From contig VWPU01003213.1 in the NCBI GenBank assembly GCA_013398955.1, forward strand, positions 183,501-247,500: a stretch of 64,000 bases of DNA. The letters run 5' to 3'. The stretch comes from Callaeas wilsoni. Taxonomy: Eukaryota; Chordata; Aves; Passeriformes; Callaeidae. The position numbers and the translations under genes were made by a program. This document shows, in pieces, positions 24,798 through 37,842 of the stretch (positions are counted from its first letter, which is position 1; every line of letters starts with the position of its first letter). The notes beneath the pieces are model-generated. The model was not told the DNA's origin. It saw only the letters and a program-made list of their open reading frames with translations, and did no database searches.

Positions 24798-25368
24798 TGT
24801 TGTGCTGGTTTTGACTAAAGTAGAGTTAATTTTCTTCACAGTGGCTGATATGGAGCTGTATTTGGGGTTTATGCTGAACATAGGATTGATAATATAGAGA
24901 TGTTTTTGTTATTGCCAAGCAAGACTTACACAGGGCCAAGGCCTTTTCTGCTTTTTGTACTGCCATGCTGGCAAGGAACTTGGGGATACATGGGAGCTTG
25001 GGATGAGCCACATCCAGGACAGCTGATCCAAACTGACCCAAGGGATAGTCCATACGGCGTCATGCTCAGTGTATAAAGTGGGGAAAAGAAGGAGGAAGGG
25101 GAGGACATTTGGAGTGATAGCATCTACATTCCCAAGGAACCTTTACATGTGATGGGGCCCTGCTCTCCTGGGCACGGCTGAACATCTGCCTGTCACGGGA
25201 AGCAGGCAATTTTTTGTTTTGCTTTGCTTGTGCACATAGTTTTTGCTTTCCCTATTAAACTGCCTTTATCTCAACCCAAGAGTTTTCTAGCTTTTACGCT
25301 TCTGATTCTCTCCTTGATCCTCTTGGTGGGGGAGTGAGGGATCAGCTGAGTGGGGTTAAACCACAACA
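24798..25368 (+). mobile_element. Solo ERV LTR, plus strand, with intact TATA and polyA signals
   Basis: This 571-bp element starts TGTTGTG (24798-24804) and ends CACAACA (25362-25368), a perfect 7-bp terminal inverted repeat. The opening text (GCTGGTTTTGACTAAAGTAG, then AGAGTTAATTTTCTTCACAG) is a widespread LTR family of passerine-type birds. A TATAAAG box lies at 25072-25078 and an ATTAAA polyA signal at 25254-25259, so the U3-R-U5 order is complete. No internal retroviral genes flank it, so it is a solo LTR. I do not see a convincing target-site duplication (..GTGCTG before, CCTGGG.. after). It could act as a promoter or polyA site. The family name is uncertain. Confidence 0.85.
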
Positions 25369-25560
25369 CCTGGGGAGACAATGTCCATTCGCTCACCATG
25401 GTGGGTCTCAACCTCCTGTGTGTCTGATCACCTCTGTGATGGATCAGGACAGGGACTTATGTTTCTTCCTTTGGCCAGGATACTTGGGGCTCTTTCACTT
25501 GCCCCTGTGCCTCAGAGGACCCTCTTTGTTTGTTGAAATGAGCCTCTAATCACATAACCT
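25369..25560 (-). mobile_element. Possible 5' part of the minus-strand LTR, beyond the nested insertion
   Basis: On the minus strand the sequence from about 25556 begins TGTTAGGTTATGTG, a plausible LTR start. It has no AT-rich desert character up to the junction at 25368. If the plus-strand LTR is removed, this piece joins the U3-like sequence ending at 24797. This is an inference from composition and layout, as I have no family consensus to prove continuity. Confidence 0.3.
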
Positions 25561-27088
25561 AACACTAATAGTCTTCATCTTTTTGTTTGTCTGGTTTTGT
25601 TAACTTGCAGGCTGCAGCATTCTGGGTGCTGACTGATTTGCAATTGTGGCGGCTCCTAACTCTGTAATGCAGCCCTGATTTCACTGAAATGTATAGAACT
25701 TTGGCCACTGAATTGAGTGGAGACAGACTTTTTAATAAATGTGCACCAGTTTGCTCCCAGAGTATCCACTGGCCCAGACCTCACCTACTCTGAGATAGCA
25801 GATGTGCAGAATTAAAGGATAAAACAACTCCCTCAGAAAAATCCTTTCCCTGCATGTTTTAAATCAGAAGCAGGAAAACCTGCCATTCCAACTTCACACT
25901 TTCTCAACTAGACCCACTATTTTTTATTAGTAATCTTCACCATTCCACCCATTTTCTTAATCTTCTACAAGCCTTACCTTTTCAATTACCTATGCATTTC
26001 AGGATAAGGAAAAATGTTATTATGAGCTTTTGCATGTGTCTGTGTATCACTTAGCATTCCAACAGCTCTTCATGCCCCTGTAGTATCCAAACAATTAGAA
26101 AAAAGCTGGCATGCAAAAGTTCCAGAAAAGTTTTTAGCTGCTGAAATTAGCAAAATTACTGATTGACTTTATTATAAATAAACAAATGAGAATCATAGTG
26201 GCAGGCAATTTCTCAGTCCTTTATTGCTATTTAGACTATGTCCCTTCATGCTGAAAAGATACGAGAAAGAAATCCACAGCACATTTTATTAGTAAGTCTA
26301 TTTTACTCTCCAGGAAATCTGTCAAGAGACTAGGTCTACTGTATAAGTCTATCCAAATATTTTAATAGGACCCCGCTCAGCATTTTCCTAAAATGAAGAT
26401 GGATTTTGGCTGAGCCCGAATTAGGATCAGGAAGTTCCTCCATGAACATAAGCAAGAGTGCTGATAGAGGCTATGACTGACTGAGACTGGAGGTTCACAA
26501 TTGTGCAGCGATTTCTGGCTCTTCTCCAGCTTCAAGGATGGAGTCTGCCAACTTGGCAGGCTGGAGAACTCGCTATGGCAATTTTTCAAATGGGAGAAAT
26601 GGTCCAAGGAGGAGCTGTAATTCCACATAAACTGTCCAGAACTGATGACGGGGGCCTCTGCTTCCAACAATCTGGCCAAGAACTGAGTGAATCACTGTGT
26701 CCAACTGAAGATGGACAGTGTATTTATGGAATTCCTGTGGGCATTCACTGTGCAACTACAGCCAAATTGCTAATGTAAGTGAGGCTTGCAGTTGGAGAGT
26801 GTGATGTCTGTGGTTTTCTGGATGTCAGAGCCCAGAAGTTCCTTTGAAATCTCATAAGTGTGAGGCCATCGAACTATGTTTTCAAAAGTAACAGTTTTGA
26901 GCTGCTTCATGTTGGTTCACTTTAAATGGGGTTTTAGTCTGTAGAAATTTTTGGTGCAATTTATAACACTATCACTTAGCTTAAAATACTAATAAGTTTT
27001 TTGGAAGCCTGGAGAATATCCTTTCTCAGCTCTCTAAGTAAGAAAAACTCTTGTAGAGAGCCTGTCAGAGGCCTTATTTTATCTAAAG
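25561..27088. other. Unique sequence, including a GC-richer patch at 26370-26780
   Basis: Most of this is ordinary. The patch at 26377-26780 is open on both strands (100 codons on minus, 91 on plus) and ends next to ATGTAAGT, a donor-like string at about 26773-26780. No domain is recognised, and the encoded sequence looks arbitrary. It might be a non-coding exon or an unrecognised repeat. Confidence 0.4.
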
Positions 27089-27505
27089 CCATATGAAGAG
27101 TGGTTGAGGTCACTTGGTCTGTTCAGCCTGGAGAAGAGAAGACTGAGGGGAGACCTCACTGCAGTCTACAACTTCCTTGTGAGGGGAAGTGGAGGGACAG
27201 GCACTGATCTCTTCTCTGTAGTGACCAGGGACAGGACCCAAGGGAAAGGCCTGAGGTCATGGAGGTGAAGGTTTATGTTGGATATTAGAAAAAGGTTCTT
27301 CATCAGAGGGTGTTTAGGCACTGGAACAGGCTCCCCAGGGCAGTGGTCACAGCACCAAGACTGACAGAGTTCAAGAAGTGTTTGGACAATGCTCTCAAGC
27401 ACATGGTGTGACTCTTGGGGATGTCCTGTTCAGGCTAAGATTTAGACTCAATGATCTTTGTGGCTCCCTTCCAACTCAGAATGTTCTGTGATTCTGTGAT
27501 TTTGT
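27089..27505 (+). mobile_element. CR1 LINE, 5'-truncated, plus strand
   Basis: The plus strand reads the CR1 sense order: CTGTTCAGCCTGGAGAAGAG (about 27119-27138), a block for the ORF2 tail, the CACTGGAACAGGCTCCCCAG region (about 27318-27337), then the 3' UTR. It ends in TTCTGTGATTCTGTGATTTT (27484-27503), the characteristic repeated 3' end. It is one of two plus-strand CR1 copies in the window. Frameshifts and stops break the ORF2 tail. Confidence 0.92.
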
Positions 27506-30500
27506 AAATCTTTCTGAAGTTTTTCCCTGTTCTGTCTCAAGCTGAGATGGATTTGATGCATCCAGAAAAATTTTCATTCTTGGACAAGCATGATAACCTT
27601 GACAAATTTGCCCCGTTGAATTTAGTTAGAGTAACATGACTTGGTCATAAACCCTACTATAAGCACTCCAGACAGATTCCAAATACGAGACATAAGAACT
27701 TCTGTTATTTCTTGAAGTTTCACAAGGAGAAGGAAAAAAATCTTCACAAAGATGAGGCAAAAAAATTGTGCAACAGTTACTGCTTAATGAAACAGAAAAT
27801 AATGCAATTAATGCCTCACTGGCTGTAGAGAGTCAGAAGGTCAAAATTCAATATCAGCTTTATCTGCTGGTTAGACTAAATTGGTCTCACCCACGCAATG
27901 AGCAAATCTTCCATAACAATGAGACCTTATGGCATGTAGTATGGAACTTGTGTTTACTCTTCTAAATTTGGAAATGTTCAAGAATATATATATATTTTCT
28001 TAATGCTTTCATGTGTTTCCTAGACTTATTTGTCTCATAGGAATTTAGATCTGTTGCTTCCAACTCTGGGCTGCTAAGGGTTTGATATACAACTTTTCCT
28101 AATAGAGTAGTGTTCACAAAAGTCCTACATCATCTGTATTAAAGAAGAAAATAAAATATTGCTATTATCACTTACAACACTTTCAAAAAGCACCAAAGAG
28201 ATTGATGCATGTGTTCACTCAAGCTGTTAAGCATAGCATATCCTAATCCAGTCAAATTCCTTTATACATATTTTTCTTACTTTATATTATGCTCAGTTCC
28301 TCATAGGACCTCAAGGTCACTTTTGTCACTGTTTATTTATTTCTTTCCCGAGAGCAAGATTATTCTGTAGTATATTTACTGATTATCTACAAGCTCACTG
28401 TTATAGAAAGTTGTTATATTTTTCTGTAGCATAAAAATAGTGAGAAATAGAAAGTCCTGCTGGAAGTGAGTCTGACACTCCAGCACCTTCAGCTGGAGAG
28501 AATTTGAGATGTAAAGGCAACCTGAACAGGCCCTTGTTAAAAGCAATATAATAACATCCAGAGGGAGAGAGAATGAAGGAGAGCACATCCAAAGCATTCT
28601 GAAGAGGTTTAGCACACCTACCAATCCTATATACATAATTTAATTTTCCCACAGGACGATATAGCTCAGCATGGTATAATACATAACAAAAGAAGCACCA
28701 ACCAACCAATCTTCTGCCCTGTTGAAAAAAAATCCTAACTTTATTGGTATTTGTGTATTTATAATACAACTATCTGCAGTGGTAAGGAGATAAAAAATGT
28801 GTTACCTGAACACAGGATACCTTGCTACAGCTGTAGAGCTGAGCTATGGCAGGGGCAAACTAGCGTGAGCTGTTTCAAGGCAAGCAGGAGGCAGAGAGGG
28901 GAGTCAATATGCCTGGTAACTGTTGAATGTTGAAACCTGCAAGAAAAAGGATTGTGAGTGTGTGATGAACAAGTCAGGAAGTAGCAGCAGACAAAAAGAG
29001 CAAGGAAGAGAGAGGCTCAGCATGGTCTGGCATCAAAATGTATCATTATATCTCCAATGTATTGCATTATATATAATTATTATAAAAAATGTTCCAGGAC
29101 AGAAGAACTTAAGTTCTCATGGCTCTGTGTTCTACGTGGCTCAGCATAACTAAATAGGAGGAATTTATAGCTTTTTAAGATGGCACTAATCTTTTTTCCT
29201 GAAGAAGCAGCATGTGATGGGTCTTTTTCTTTCTCCCATATCAGATACTGTTTAATGTTTTTCCAGCTAATTGTTTATTTTGCCCCATTAACTTGGAATA
29301 GATCTGGAGTTGAGGCTTCTTACACATTATATGCAACATAAACATGCATTTATTGCTTTGCAAGTCCACAAAAAACTAATCTGTTGGGAGAGACTGGAGG
29401 AAAGAAATTTTTCTAAGTGATCAGGTTCACACATAATAAGTGTGATTGCAGAGCTATACTACCTAAGACACTGGGTCATTCATTCCCAAAAGGAAGACTT
29501 TTCCATGACTTATCCCACCCTCAAATCTTCCTTTAAATCCTGACTTAGATGTGAGCAAAGTTGTAAAGAGCTCTTGGCTGCTTTTGAATGAAAATCTGTG
29601 ATGTCCAGTGTTCGGAAGCTGGCAACAATGAAAGCAATCATGCAGTTTTTCATCTGAGTGCAGGTTTCCCGGACATTCTTTATGTTCCCTTTAAAAAGCA
29701 ATCCTATAAATATGACTTCAGTGGCAGATGAATACACACAGCAGACAAATGTGTCCCCTCACTAATGGTCTGATAAATTTGCAAGATTTTTTGGTGACAT
29801 AATTACAACTTGGTAAGCCCCTGCTATTATTCATCACTGTTTGTGATAAACAATGCTTTACCTTGTATGTTTTAGCCAAGTCTTTGAGAAAACTGCAGGA
29901 CAGTAAATCACCTGCTAACAAGGGCTGTAGCAAATTTTCCCCTGGAGTTCTGAACTCCAGCAAACTAGAGTACCAAAGATCATGCGAGATTCCAGATTCT
30001 AGGTCCACTCGTCTGGGACAGACTGAGGAATAGCTGCATGCAGAAAAGAAAAAGATGAAAAAAGATGAACAGATAAAGATGAAAAGCTGTTGCACATATT
30101 CATTGACTTAATTAAACCTTTAGAGGTTATAATATTCGATAAAAGCACACTCCCATATAAAGTTCATTTAAGGGTGGTTTTAACGAGGAAGGTCTAAAAA
30201 ATAATGCATTGGCTGACACAAAAAAAGTATAAAACCATGTTTAATTTTTCATGATAATGCCAACTTCTGAGATCCAGAGCTACACCTGAAAGAACTTTGT
30301 GGAGTGTTTGTTTTATTTCTGAAAACAGTCACATTTGCCATGTTGTTTAAGGGGGAAACATTTCAGGTTTACTAACTTTTGGTGCAAAAAGAGAATGATT
30401 GGCCATTTTAACGTCAAATATTAAAACAGCTACCCTCAGTAGATTGGTGGGCTACACTAGCTGCATGGTTGGGTTTGCCTTACACACATTACACAATTTA

Positions 30501-33500
30501 TATATTGGGTCAAAGTAGCTGAATATGGATGACACGTGGTGAGAATTTCCACCTATTTTCCACTAGCAGTTTCCCTAGCTTTCTTCTTACTAAACTAGAG
30601 CATGCCCTTCTCACACAAGTCCTGAATAAAACACAGTCCGAAGCCCTTCCAAAAGTAGCAATGGAAAGATTTTTCCTGAAAACCTCTGCTGTTTCTTTCG
30701 AAACACTGTTTATAGTTGCATCTTATCCCTCCAAGTGGCCCCTCATCAGGAATGGCATCTACTTCCCCAGCACAGGAGACTTATGCAGAAGAGCTTTCGC
30801 CTGTGCTCTTTACGCTCTTTCATAGCTAATCAACAACCACTCAGTGCCTAGCTATTTGTGTTAGATGTGCTATATAACTGTGGCACAAAGCCTTTCATTT
30901 GTGTTCTTACTAATGCTATTTGTAGACTGTGGATTGTAGCTGCTGCCTCTGATCTTCCACTGTCTTTTAAAAATGAATAAAAAAAAAAGAGAGGCAATTA
31001 TTGGCACTGTTCAAAGAGCTTTCCCTGTTCTGCTCTCAGGAAGGCAGCCTTTGTACAAAACCAGTGGAGTTGTGCCCATTCACAGCAGGGCTGAATTTGG
31101 CCTGAAATGCTGCCCTAGTAAACAGCACAGGCATCCTCCTATGAATCGGGAAGGGTGGTGTTAGGGCTGGTCTCGGCATATGAGACAAGTCAGGCTTGCA
31201 GTGCCTGTCCCTCACCTCTCATTCCTCATATAGCTATTTTTTTGAATGTACAAATATCGCCCTTCAGATGCACAGAGTCAGGCCCAGCCTTCCCATGGAG
31301 TGCAAATAGGTTCTGCCAAAAGATCTGTAGACAATACAAGCCCACATGCAGATGATTTTTATAAGCCAAATGAATTTGTTACTGTGCTGATGGCTTTCTC
31401 AGGGACACTTGTAAATATCTAGAAGAGCTTGAGTATAAGTTAAAACAAGTCCTCAACAAGAAGCTGCAAATTATTCTTCCTTGAAAATACACAAAATGAA
31501 ATGAAAGAATGGGACGACAGGAGGGTCTGTGTATCCACAAGAGGAGCAGAAAGCAAACAGGGAGAGTGACTAGGACTAATAAGAAAGAGCAGGAAAAAGA
31601 GAATGTGTTTGGTAGAGTTCGATAAATATGAAAGAATTACTGGACCTATTTTCTTTTTCCTTTGCTTTTTTGGCATTGTAGAAAATGGGTTAATGATTTT
31701 TGAGTCGAGATGGAAAAGGATGAGAGAAGAAGGAAGTGCTTTCTGATCTCCTTGCAGGTTGGTTTTCCCAAGCTGATATGTTCATGCCAAAACTGCCTCC
31801 AACATGCCTTTGCTGAAGGCTTTCTTTCAGCAGACTATCTATTAATCTCTGACGAGTTATCCCTAAGTAGTACATCCACCCTTTGTGATGGCTAGCTGGA
31901 AAATACCTAGAATGGTGAAAATACAATTAACATGCATTAAACAGGAGTTTCATTGCCTGATTAAAAGATATGCTTTTTGGGGGGGGGAAACAAAGCTAGC
32001 ACTTCCAGCATCTTTCTGTTTCTCAGAGAAGAGTTTTGTGTTAGGATGCCTATGACCTGTCAGAAAAAGACTTTCAATATTAAATTTCAGTTGTGAGAAT
32101 CCAAGGTGAACAGAAAGAGTGTTAAATATGGTTCACCTACCTCTTTTTATTATCTCACCAAAATCATTTTAGAAAAAGACAGCAAGGTGAACAGGCTATT
32201 GAACTATTGAAACCCAGCTCACTGAAGAGTTCTTCTCTGACTTCAGGAGCTGTAAGTGGTATAGAAAAAGCTGAAATAGAGACAGTCATATTACATCAGA
32301 TCAAACTGCATCAGAGTGTGCTTGCTAGTGATGTTTTGAAAATTCAAAGAGACCCATCCCAACCATTAATTTTGAACAGGAAACACCTGTACCCATGACC
32401 GATATTCACACACTCTAGATAGAGAAATGTCTTCTACGTAGTACAGGGACTGTACAACTGCCTCATGTCTCACCTTTTCTGTACATTTACAGATCTGCCC
32501 AACCTTGAAGAGGCCAAGCTTATAATGATGGAAGGTTGGTTGAAAGCCCCATACAACCCTGACAAAGTTGTCTCACTCCACAACCAGAATTTACTGTGCT
32601 CTACATCATCCTCACAATGATCCTGTTGCTTCCTCAGGCTGGAAAATAAGAAGCAATCATAATCCTTGATCAATACATGATATTCTGTTCATGGTTATGC
32701 AAGTTTCTCAATATTCAGCAAAGGCCAGCCTGACTCATCCCCAGTCTAGCTTTAGCTTGTGCCTTTCTGTGACCACTTTTGAAATGGCTGGATCCAAAGC
32801 TGCTTTCTACCCATCTGTGGGAAACGTCCTGAAAGCTAGAGGTAGAATGAGACATTCTTCTTATGCATTGAGAAGGTACAACAGCTGAGATCAGTCATGT
32901 TGATCTAGTCAAGATATGGTGTTCTCTCTCCCTTCGCCATCCATATTGTGTTATCTGGACCATTGGATCCTTTGGTTCTGGCTTTGCTATGATTCTGTGC
33001 AAACATGGAGTGGCCACACAGTGCAGTGCAATGGATATCTTTGCATAGCAAAGACAAATGAGAAATCATTGTGGCACTGCTGATGAGTGTCTTCTAGCAT
33101 TCACTTTGTGTTTCAGTTGTCTGTCCTTGTTGCCTAATTCGCACTGCATGGAGATTCAAATAAATGATACTCTAGCGGTCATCCATCTCTCTGAGAGAAA
33201 GGGCTGTGTAACATCCATCAGATCACTGTGTTAGCAGCTTTCCACATACTTCTGTGTGGTCCTTCTGCACATGGAAGAAAATTTAGTGCAACATTTCTTG
33301 TTATCAGCCTGCCTAAATGTGCCTACACAGAAAACCAACTCAGTTTTCGAACTAAACCTCCAGTGCAAGGCAAAGTAATGCATTGGAAGTCACTAGTAAA
33401 GTTACCTGATCTTATGAATTTCCTTTCTTGTGACAAGAACATGGATGTTGCCCTGTATAGGGAGTATTCTCTACATGAAAAAAAAAAAAAAAGAGACACA

Positions 33501-33965
33501 AGAAAATGGGAGGCTAATATAGCATTTTGTGGAAAGCTTGTATATCTCTTGTATATCTCTCTATGTGTAGTGACCAGTGGTGATCTAGACTGAGGGAAGT
33601 GGCTTTCCACTTCCAGTGGGAAGATGAAGATGTATTTCAAGATATATTTCATCAGATTAGTTACTCCAGACGAAGACTTTTTTGTATGGATATAGACTGG
33701 GATGCCCACAGTATCCAGGCTAGTGTGACTCTTGTAAGCAATTTAATAGGAGAAGGATAAAACTCTACCTTTTGATTTTCTTCATTATCTAACAACAAGC
33801 ATTTGAGATGTATTTCTATGTGTTTTTTGTGACTAAAATAGATGTAAGCAGACTGAGGTTACTATGCATCATAGGATGAAATTTCACTTTTAATCACATT
33901 CTCATGATCTATTTACATCAGTGTTTTATAAACAGTTAACTGTAGTTAATTTTCCCTCTTGAATT

Positions 33966-33995
33966 TTCAGGATGTATTTTAAGATACATCCTGAA
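33966..33995. repeat. Perfect 12-bp inverted repeat with 6-nt loop
   Basis: TTCAGGATGTAT (33966-33977) is followed by TTTAAG and then its exact reverse complement ATACATCCTGAA (33984-33995). It would form a stable hairpin in single-stranded DNA or RNA. No T-tract follows, no gene adjoins it and no element surrounds it, so its role, if any, is unknown. Confidence 0.85.
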
Positions 33996-36494
33996 TTATT
34001 ATTATAAGCAAAAAGATTTCCATGAAATCCTATAACTATTTTAATGGAGAATTTTGAAGCTGGGCATTCATATGCTTATAATCAGAGGACTTTTGGTTTA
34101 CTTGGATGGGTGATTGAGTTTTTCGATTCAAAACAAAACAGAAAATCAATAACACAGAGTATATTTTCTAAAATATGTAACTTCAAAAAGGACCTTAGGT
34201 ATTAGTCTACGATGGTGTTATTTAGTGCCACTGTGGTCACATTTTTAAAAAATGAGCAAATTTCAAGACAAACTCTAGGATATTTGTGAATAATGAGCCA
34301 TAGAGGACCCTTGGTACAAAAGCGTTTTTCTTTGTTTGCCATGAAAGTAAACTCACTTCAAAAGTAGCTAATACAGAAAGAGGACTGACTAGTGATCAGT
34401 CTGTGAGGCTCTTGAGTACTCAACACTTTAGGAAGGTAAATTAGTAATGCAAGGAAACTGTGAGTTTTGGTTTGTTTTTTTTTTTCTTCCCCACTGCTAC
34501 AGGGAAATTTATAATTTTTCACACCTCCAGAATGAGGCACTTGTTGTTTCTTTAAAATGGTCATGGTCAGACAACAGGGAATCAATTAATTCCATTCTAA
34601 CCAAAATTATTTTACATTTCTATTATTTTATATTGGTTTATTAATGTCTTTTTTCTTTTTGCAATAGAAATTCTATTTCAGATGAGAGAAAGTAGATTCT
34701 TTCACAGTGAGAGTTCACGTAAACTAAGATTATACATGAAAAATCCAAAACTCAGCTAGTGGTTGAGGGGTAAGTTTCATCAGAGCCAAAGACGGCTGTA
34801 GAAAAATACTCAGATTTACCATGTAAGGAGAAATGAAACATTTGTCTTGTTTAAAATGTGTCTTTTTATTAATTTAGCCAAACAACTTCAAGACACCTAA
34901 ATTTTTTTCCACTTCAAAGTTGATAGAGGTTAGTTTCTTCTGCCTTCTGCACAGTTTCTCTAGCTGCTTGTCTTTCCAGAGCTATGTTAAGCAGTCCTGA
35001 CCAGTGCCTACATACATATGGCATTGTCCCATGATTTTCAAATCAAAGTACTACAGTTTTTAAATAGAAAGGTAAACAGAGAGGCAAAGAATTGAAGAAG
35101 AAAAATACTGTTGAGAAGGTTCTTAGCAAGAAAATTGAAACAGGAGGGAATGGCATGCAGAGAAAAATGCAAGTTCACACACCAAAGTTAGAGGATTTGG
35201 GATTAATTGAAATCCTCAAGTGGTGCATGGTAAGTGACTGCCTATTTAGAGCCAATAGATAGGTTTCCGTGAGGTTAAGGAAGCGAAAAATCCCATACGA
35301 AGCTAGTGAGATGTTAAATTCTAATTAGAAGTGTTAATTAAAAAAAAACATTTCCAATTTCATCAGTGAGAGTGCTTTTGTTGTTCTGATTCTCTTTGCT
35401 ACAGTGAATCCTAAGTATCCTAACTCATTTTGTCCCAATATTATTTACCACTTCTATAGGGTATAAAAAAGTTGACTATGACTATAGAAGCAGGGATTAT
35501 TACAGTGGCACCTTCTACAGTGTCTGTGATAAGAGGACTATCAGCACTTCCACTGGATGAGACTTTTCTGGGCTTGAAAACTGAAGTCATAAAATTCACA
35601 CTGGACTGAAATTTGGGTACACAACTTCCCAGCCTGTAAGAAAATGCCCTATAAACTTTATGCATATTAAATTGATTGAGCATTTTTTAATTAAATATAC
35701 AAAACCAGTTTGTTTTGTTTCCTCCAGGTTCAAATATTGCTCTGTGCAATGCCAACTAAAAAATGCAGTTATTTAGCTTGACATTTTGCAGGTCGTTAGC
35801 CCGTGACATGGAGTATGTACATGGCACACAAAGAAACAGAATGTTAGTGGCAAGTACTGCTTTACCAAGAGCTCTCAATACTTACCCCTCCAGAAAAAGA
35901 GCTTCTCTTCCCCTGTATTGTATATAAAAACTGCTTGCTGCCCATGCAGGATCTATGCTATGCTCCTACAGGAGGGTGGGATGGTAAAAATCCAGCAAAG
36001 ACTGCCTACAGCTAGTCAGGCAGTAAATTGCAACCCCCAGACTACTGGCCTGTGTCAGGTAACTCTCCTGGAGAGAGGGATCCTTAAAACTCCTTGGTGA
36101 GTCCTCTGAGCTAGGAACAGAGTCAGCATCTTCCTTTTCAGATCCACAGTAACACTTCTATAATATAACTTGGTGCTTATTAGCAAAGTAAACTGCACAA
36201 GCTCCTACAAACCCCAATATAGACTTATTTTTAAACACATATTTTAAAAAGGCAAATTAATGGGATGTAGCTACAAGGACAAATCTTTATTGGTTTAGAT
36301 GTTGATACTCGCACGCCTGCGTGCTTCAAGTGCTTTGAGAAAGGGGAGACATTTTGAATACAGAGAACTCAGAACTACAAAATTAGGGAACCACAAGGTA
36401 TGGTTCCTCTCGGAATGCTGGTTTTACAACCCGATATGGGATCAAATGTAAATCTTTTGAAGTACTTTGCAAAAGAAATACAAAATCCAGTAAG

Positions 36495-36625
36495 GAAAAA
36501 AAAAACCAAAAAAAACAACAAACGCAAAAACCCAAAAAAGACCAGCCAATCAGCTAAAAAAACCCCAAACAAACAATACCAACCCAAAACCAAACTGAAC
36601 AAAACCAGCAAAGTAATAACCAACC
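36495..36625. repeat. A/C-rich low-complexity tract
   Basis: The plus strand is almost entirely A and C, with runs of A5-A10 separated by CC, ACAAAC and CCAACC motifs. A 99-codon open frame (36400-36699) through it is a composition artefact, being very rich in Lys, Asn, Thr and Pro. Confidence 0.8.
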
Positions 36626-37627
36626 AACCTTCAAATCACTATAGCTTTTCATTAGAGAGTCTCCATCTATGTCTAACGATGAAGGAAAATCAGAAATGAG
36701 ATAACTTGATCTATCTTAGAGTAGAAGAACATGAGATGGTTTCCTTTTGCTTGGCTTAGCCACAAGGCTCTTACAAAGACCCGAATCTGATGATTTTTTT
36801 TTTTTTTCACTAAAATGTATATTGTGGGCATGGAAAAAGATTTGTCAGTGGAAATTTTGATAAAAAATAAATTCTCTAGCAAAATAACTTCATCTCAAGA
36901 ATTCAAGAACTGAGAATGAAGAAAACAACTGTAATGAAAGGCCTCTGTCCATTTTTATCTTGTATAGTTGGGCTTGTTTAGCTTAGGAGGGTAGTCTTGC
37001 ATATTAACAAAAGACCACAGCACATATAGAAAGGTAAAGCAGCAAGTAACTGACTTGATTTTTATGACTTAACACATGTAAATGTATTTAATCTAATGCT
37101 TTGTCATGTATAATTCAGTAAGTTAAGGCTAGCTTCTGGTGGCAGATCAAAACTATGACAAATATATATACAAATCCCCTGAGAAAACATAAGATCAAAT
37201 TCTGCATTTCACTTCATCTGGAAAGGAAAGATCATTAGAGAAGAACATTTCAAATGTGTAAGGAGTATTTAGAATTTTATGTTTTATATCACATAAAGGT
37301 GAGGTACTTTTCCAGCCTATGAGCTACGAACTCTTTGCTAAAATATTTCTGTATAATTGGAAATGTTTATACCTGTATTTTTTTAAAAACCTCTGCCATT
37401 CTACATTCCCCCTTGTTTCGTTAAATAATTAGAAATTGTTATTCTCTGTATAGCAAGCAGTTTTTTTCCTTGGCACAATTACTGGACTGTATCTTGTAGA
37501 TTTTTCTCTGAAGTACTGAAATGGAAGGATACCCCCATTAGCCCTTGCCCCCAGCTCCCTTAACTCTCCAGGCAAGTTTGATGAGTCACACTTTTTCCTT
37601 TAAAGCTTTAGGATCTTGTGCCAGATT

Positions 37628-37790
37628 CAAGCAGTGTTGCCAACTACAATGATTTTATCACGAGTCTCAGGATATTTAAAGCCCTAGCTCCAGTACTCAT
37701 TTGGTAACATTAGAATCTCTGCTTTCATTAAAAATAAATAAATACATAAAATCAAAGCTTTAAGAATTGAGAAGTGTGACAAAAGAAAAA
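37628..37790 (+). repeat. Ancient amniote interspersed repeat
   Basis: The string GTGTTGCCAACTACAATGAT, followed by TTTATCACGAGTCTCAGGAT and ATTTAAAGCCCTAGCTCC, matches an old dispersed repeat I recall from turtles, crocodilians and other amniotes (TTGCCAACTC..GTGATTTTATC..GAGTCTC..GATATTT..AAAGCCCCAGCTCC). The pattern ends with a CTGCTTTCATTAAAAA-like block at about 37720-37735. The family name is not certain, and the copy is heavily diverged. Its right end is approximate. Confidence 0.6.
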
Positions 37791-37842
37791 GGAAAAAAGC
37801 CCCATGCAACAACAAACAAAACCCCACAGAACATATAAGGCT

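Larger units (their letters stand above)
27506..37627. other. 10 kb of unique sequence with low-complexity patches
   Basis: No exon or recognisable mobile element is seen. Notable small items are a perfect 12-bp hairpin at 33966-33995, an 11-bp tandem duplication at 33537-33558, a 13-A run near 33479, a 15-T run near 36795, and a strongly A/C-biased, G- and T-poor patch at about 36495-36625. Open frames of up to 128 codons (33323-33709, minus) lack any domain. The pair at 33228-33593 and 33323-33709 overlap on opposite strands, as chance frames do. Confidence 0.5.

Noticed and set aside
27166..27402. 78-codon minus-strand frame
   Set aside because: It is antisense to the plus-strand CR1 at 27089-27505.
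33537..33558. 11-bp tandem duplication CTTGTATATCT
   Set aside because: Two copies only, best explained as slippage.
33228..33709. Overlapping 121- and 128-codon frames on opposite strands
   Set aside because: Neither has a domain, and overlapping opposite frames of this size are expected by chance in low-stop patches.
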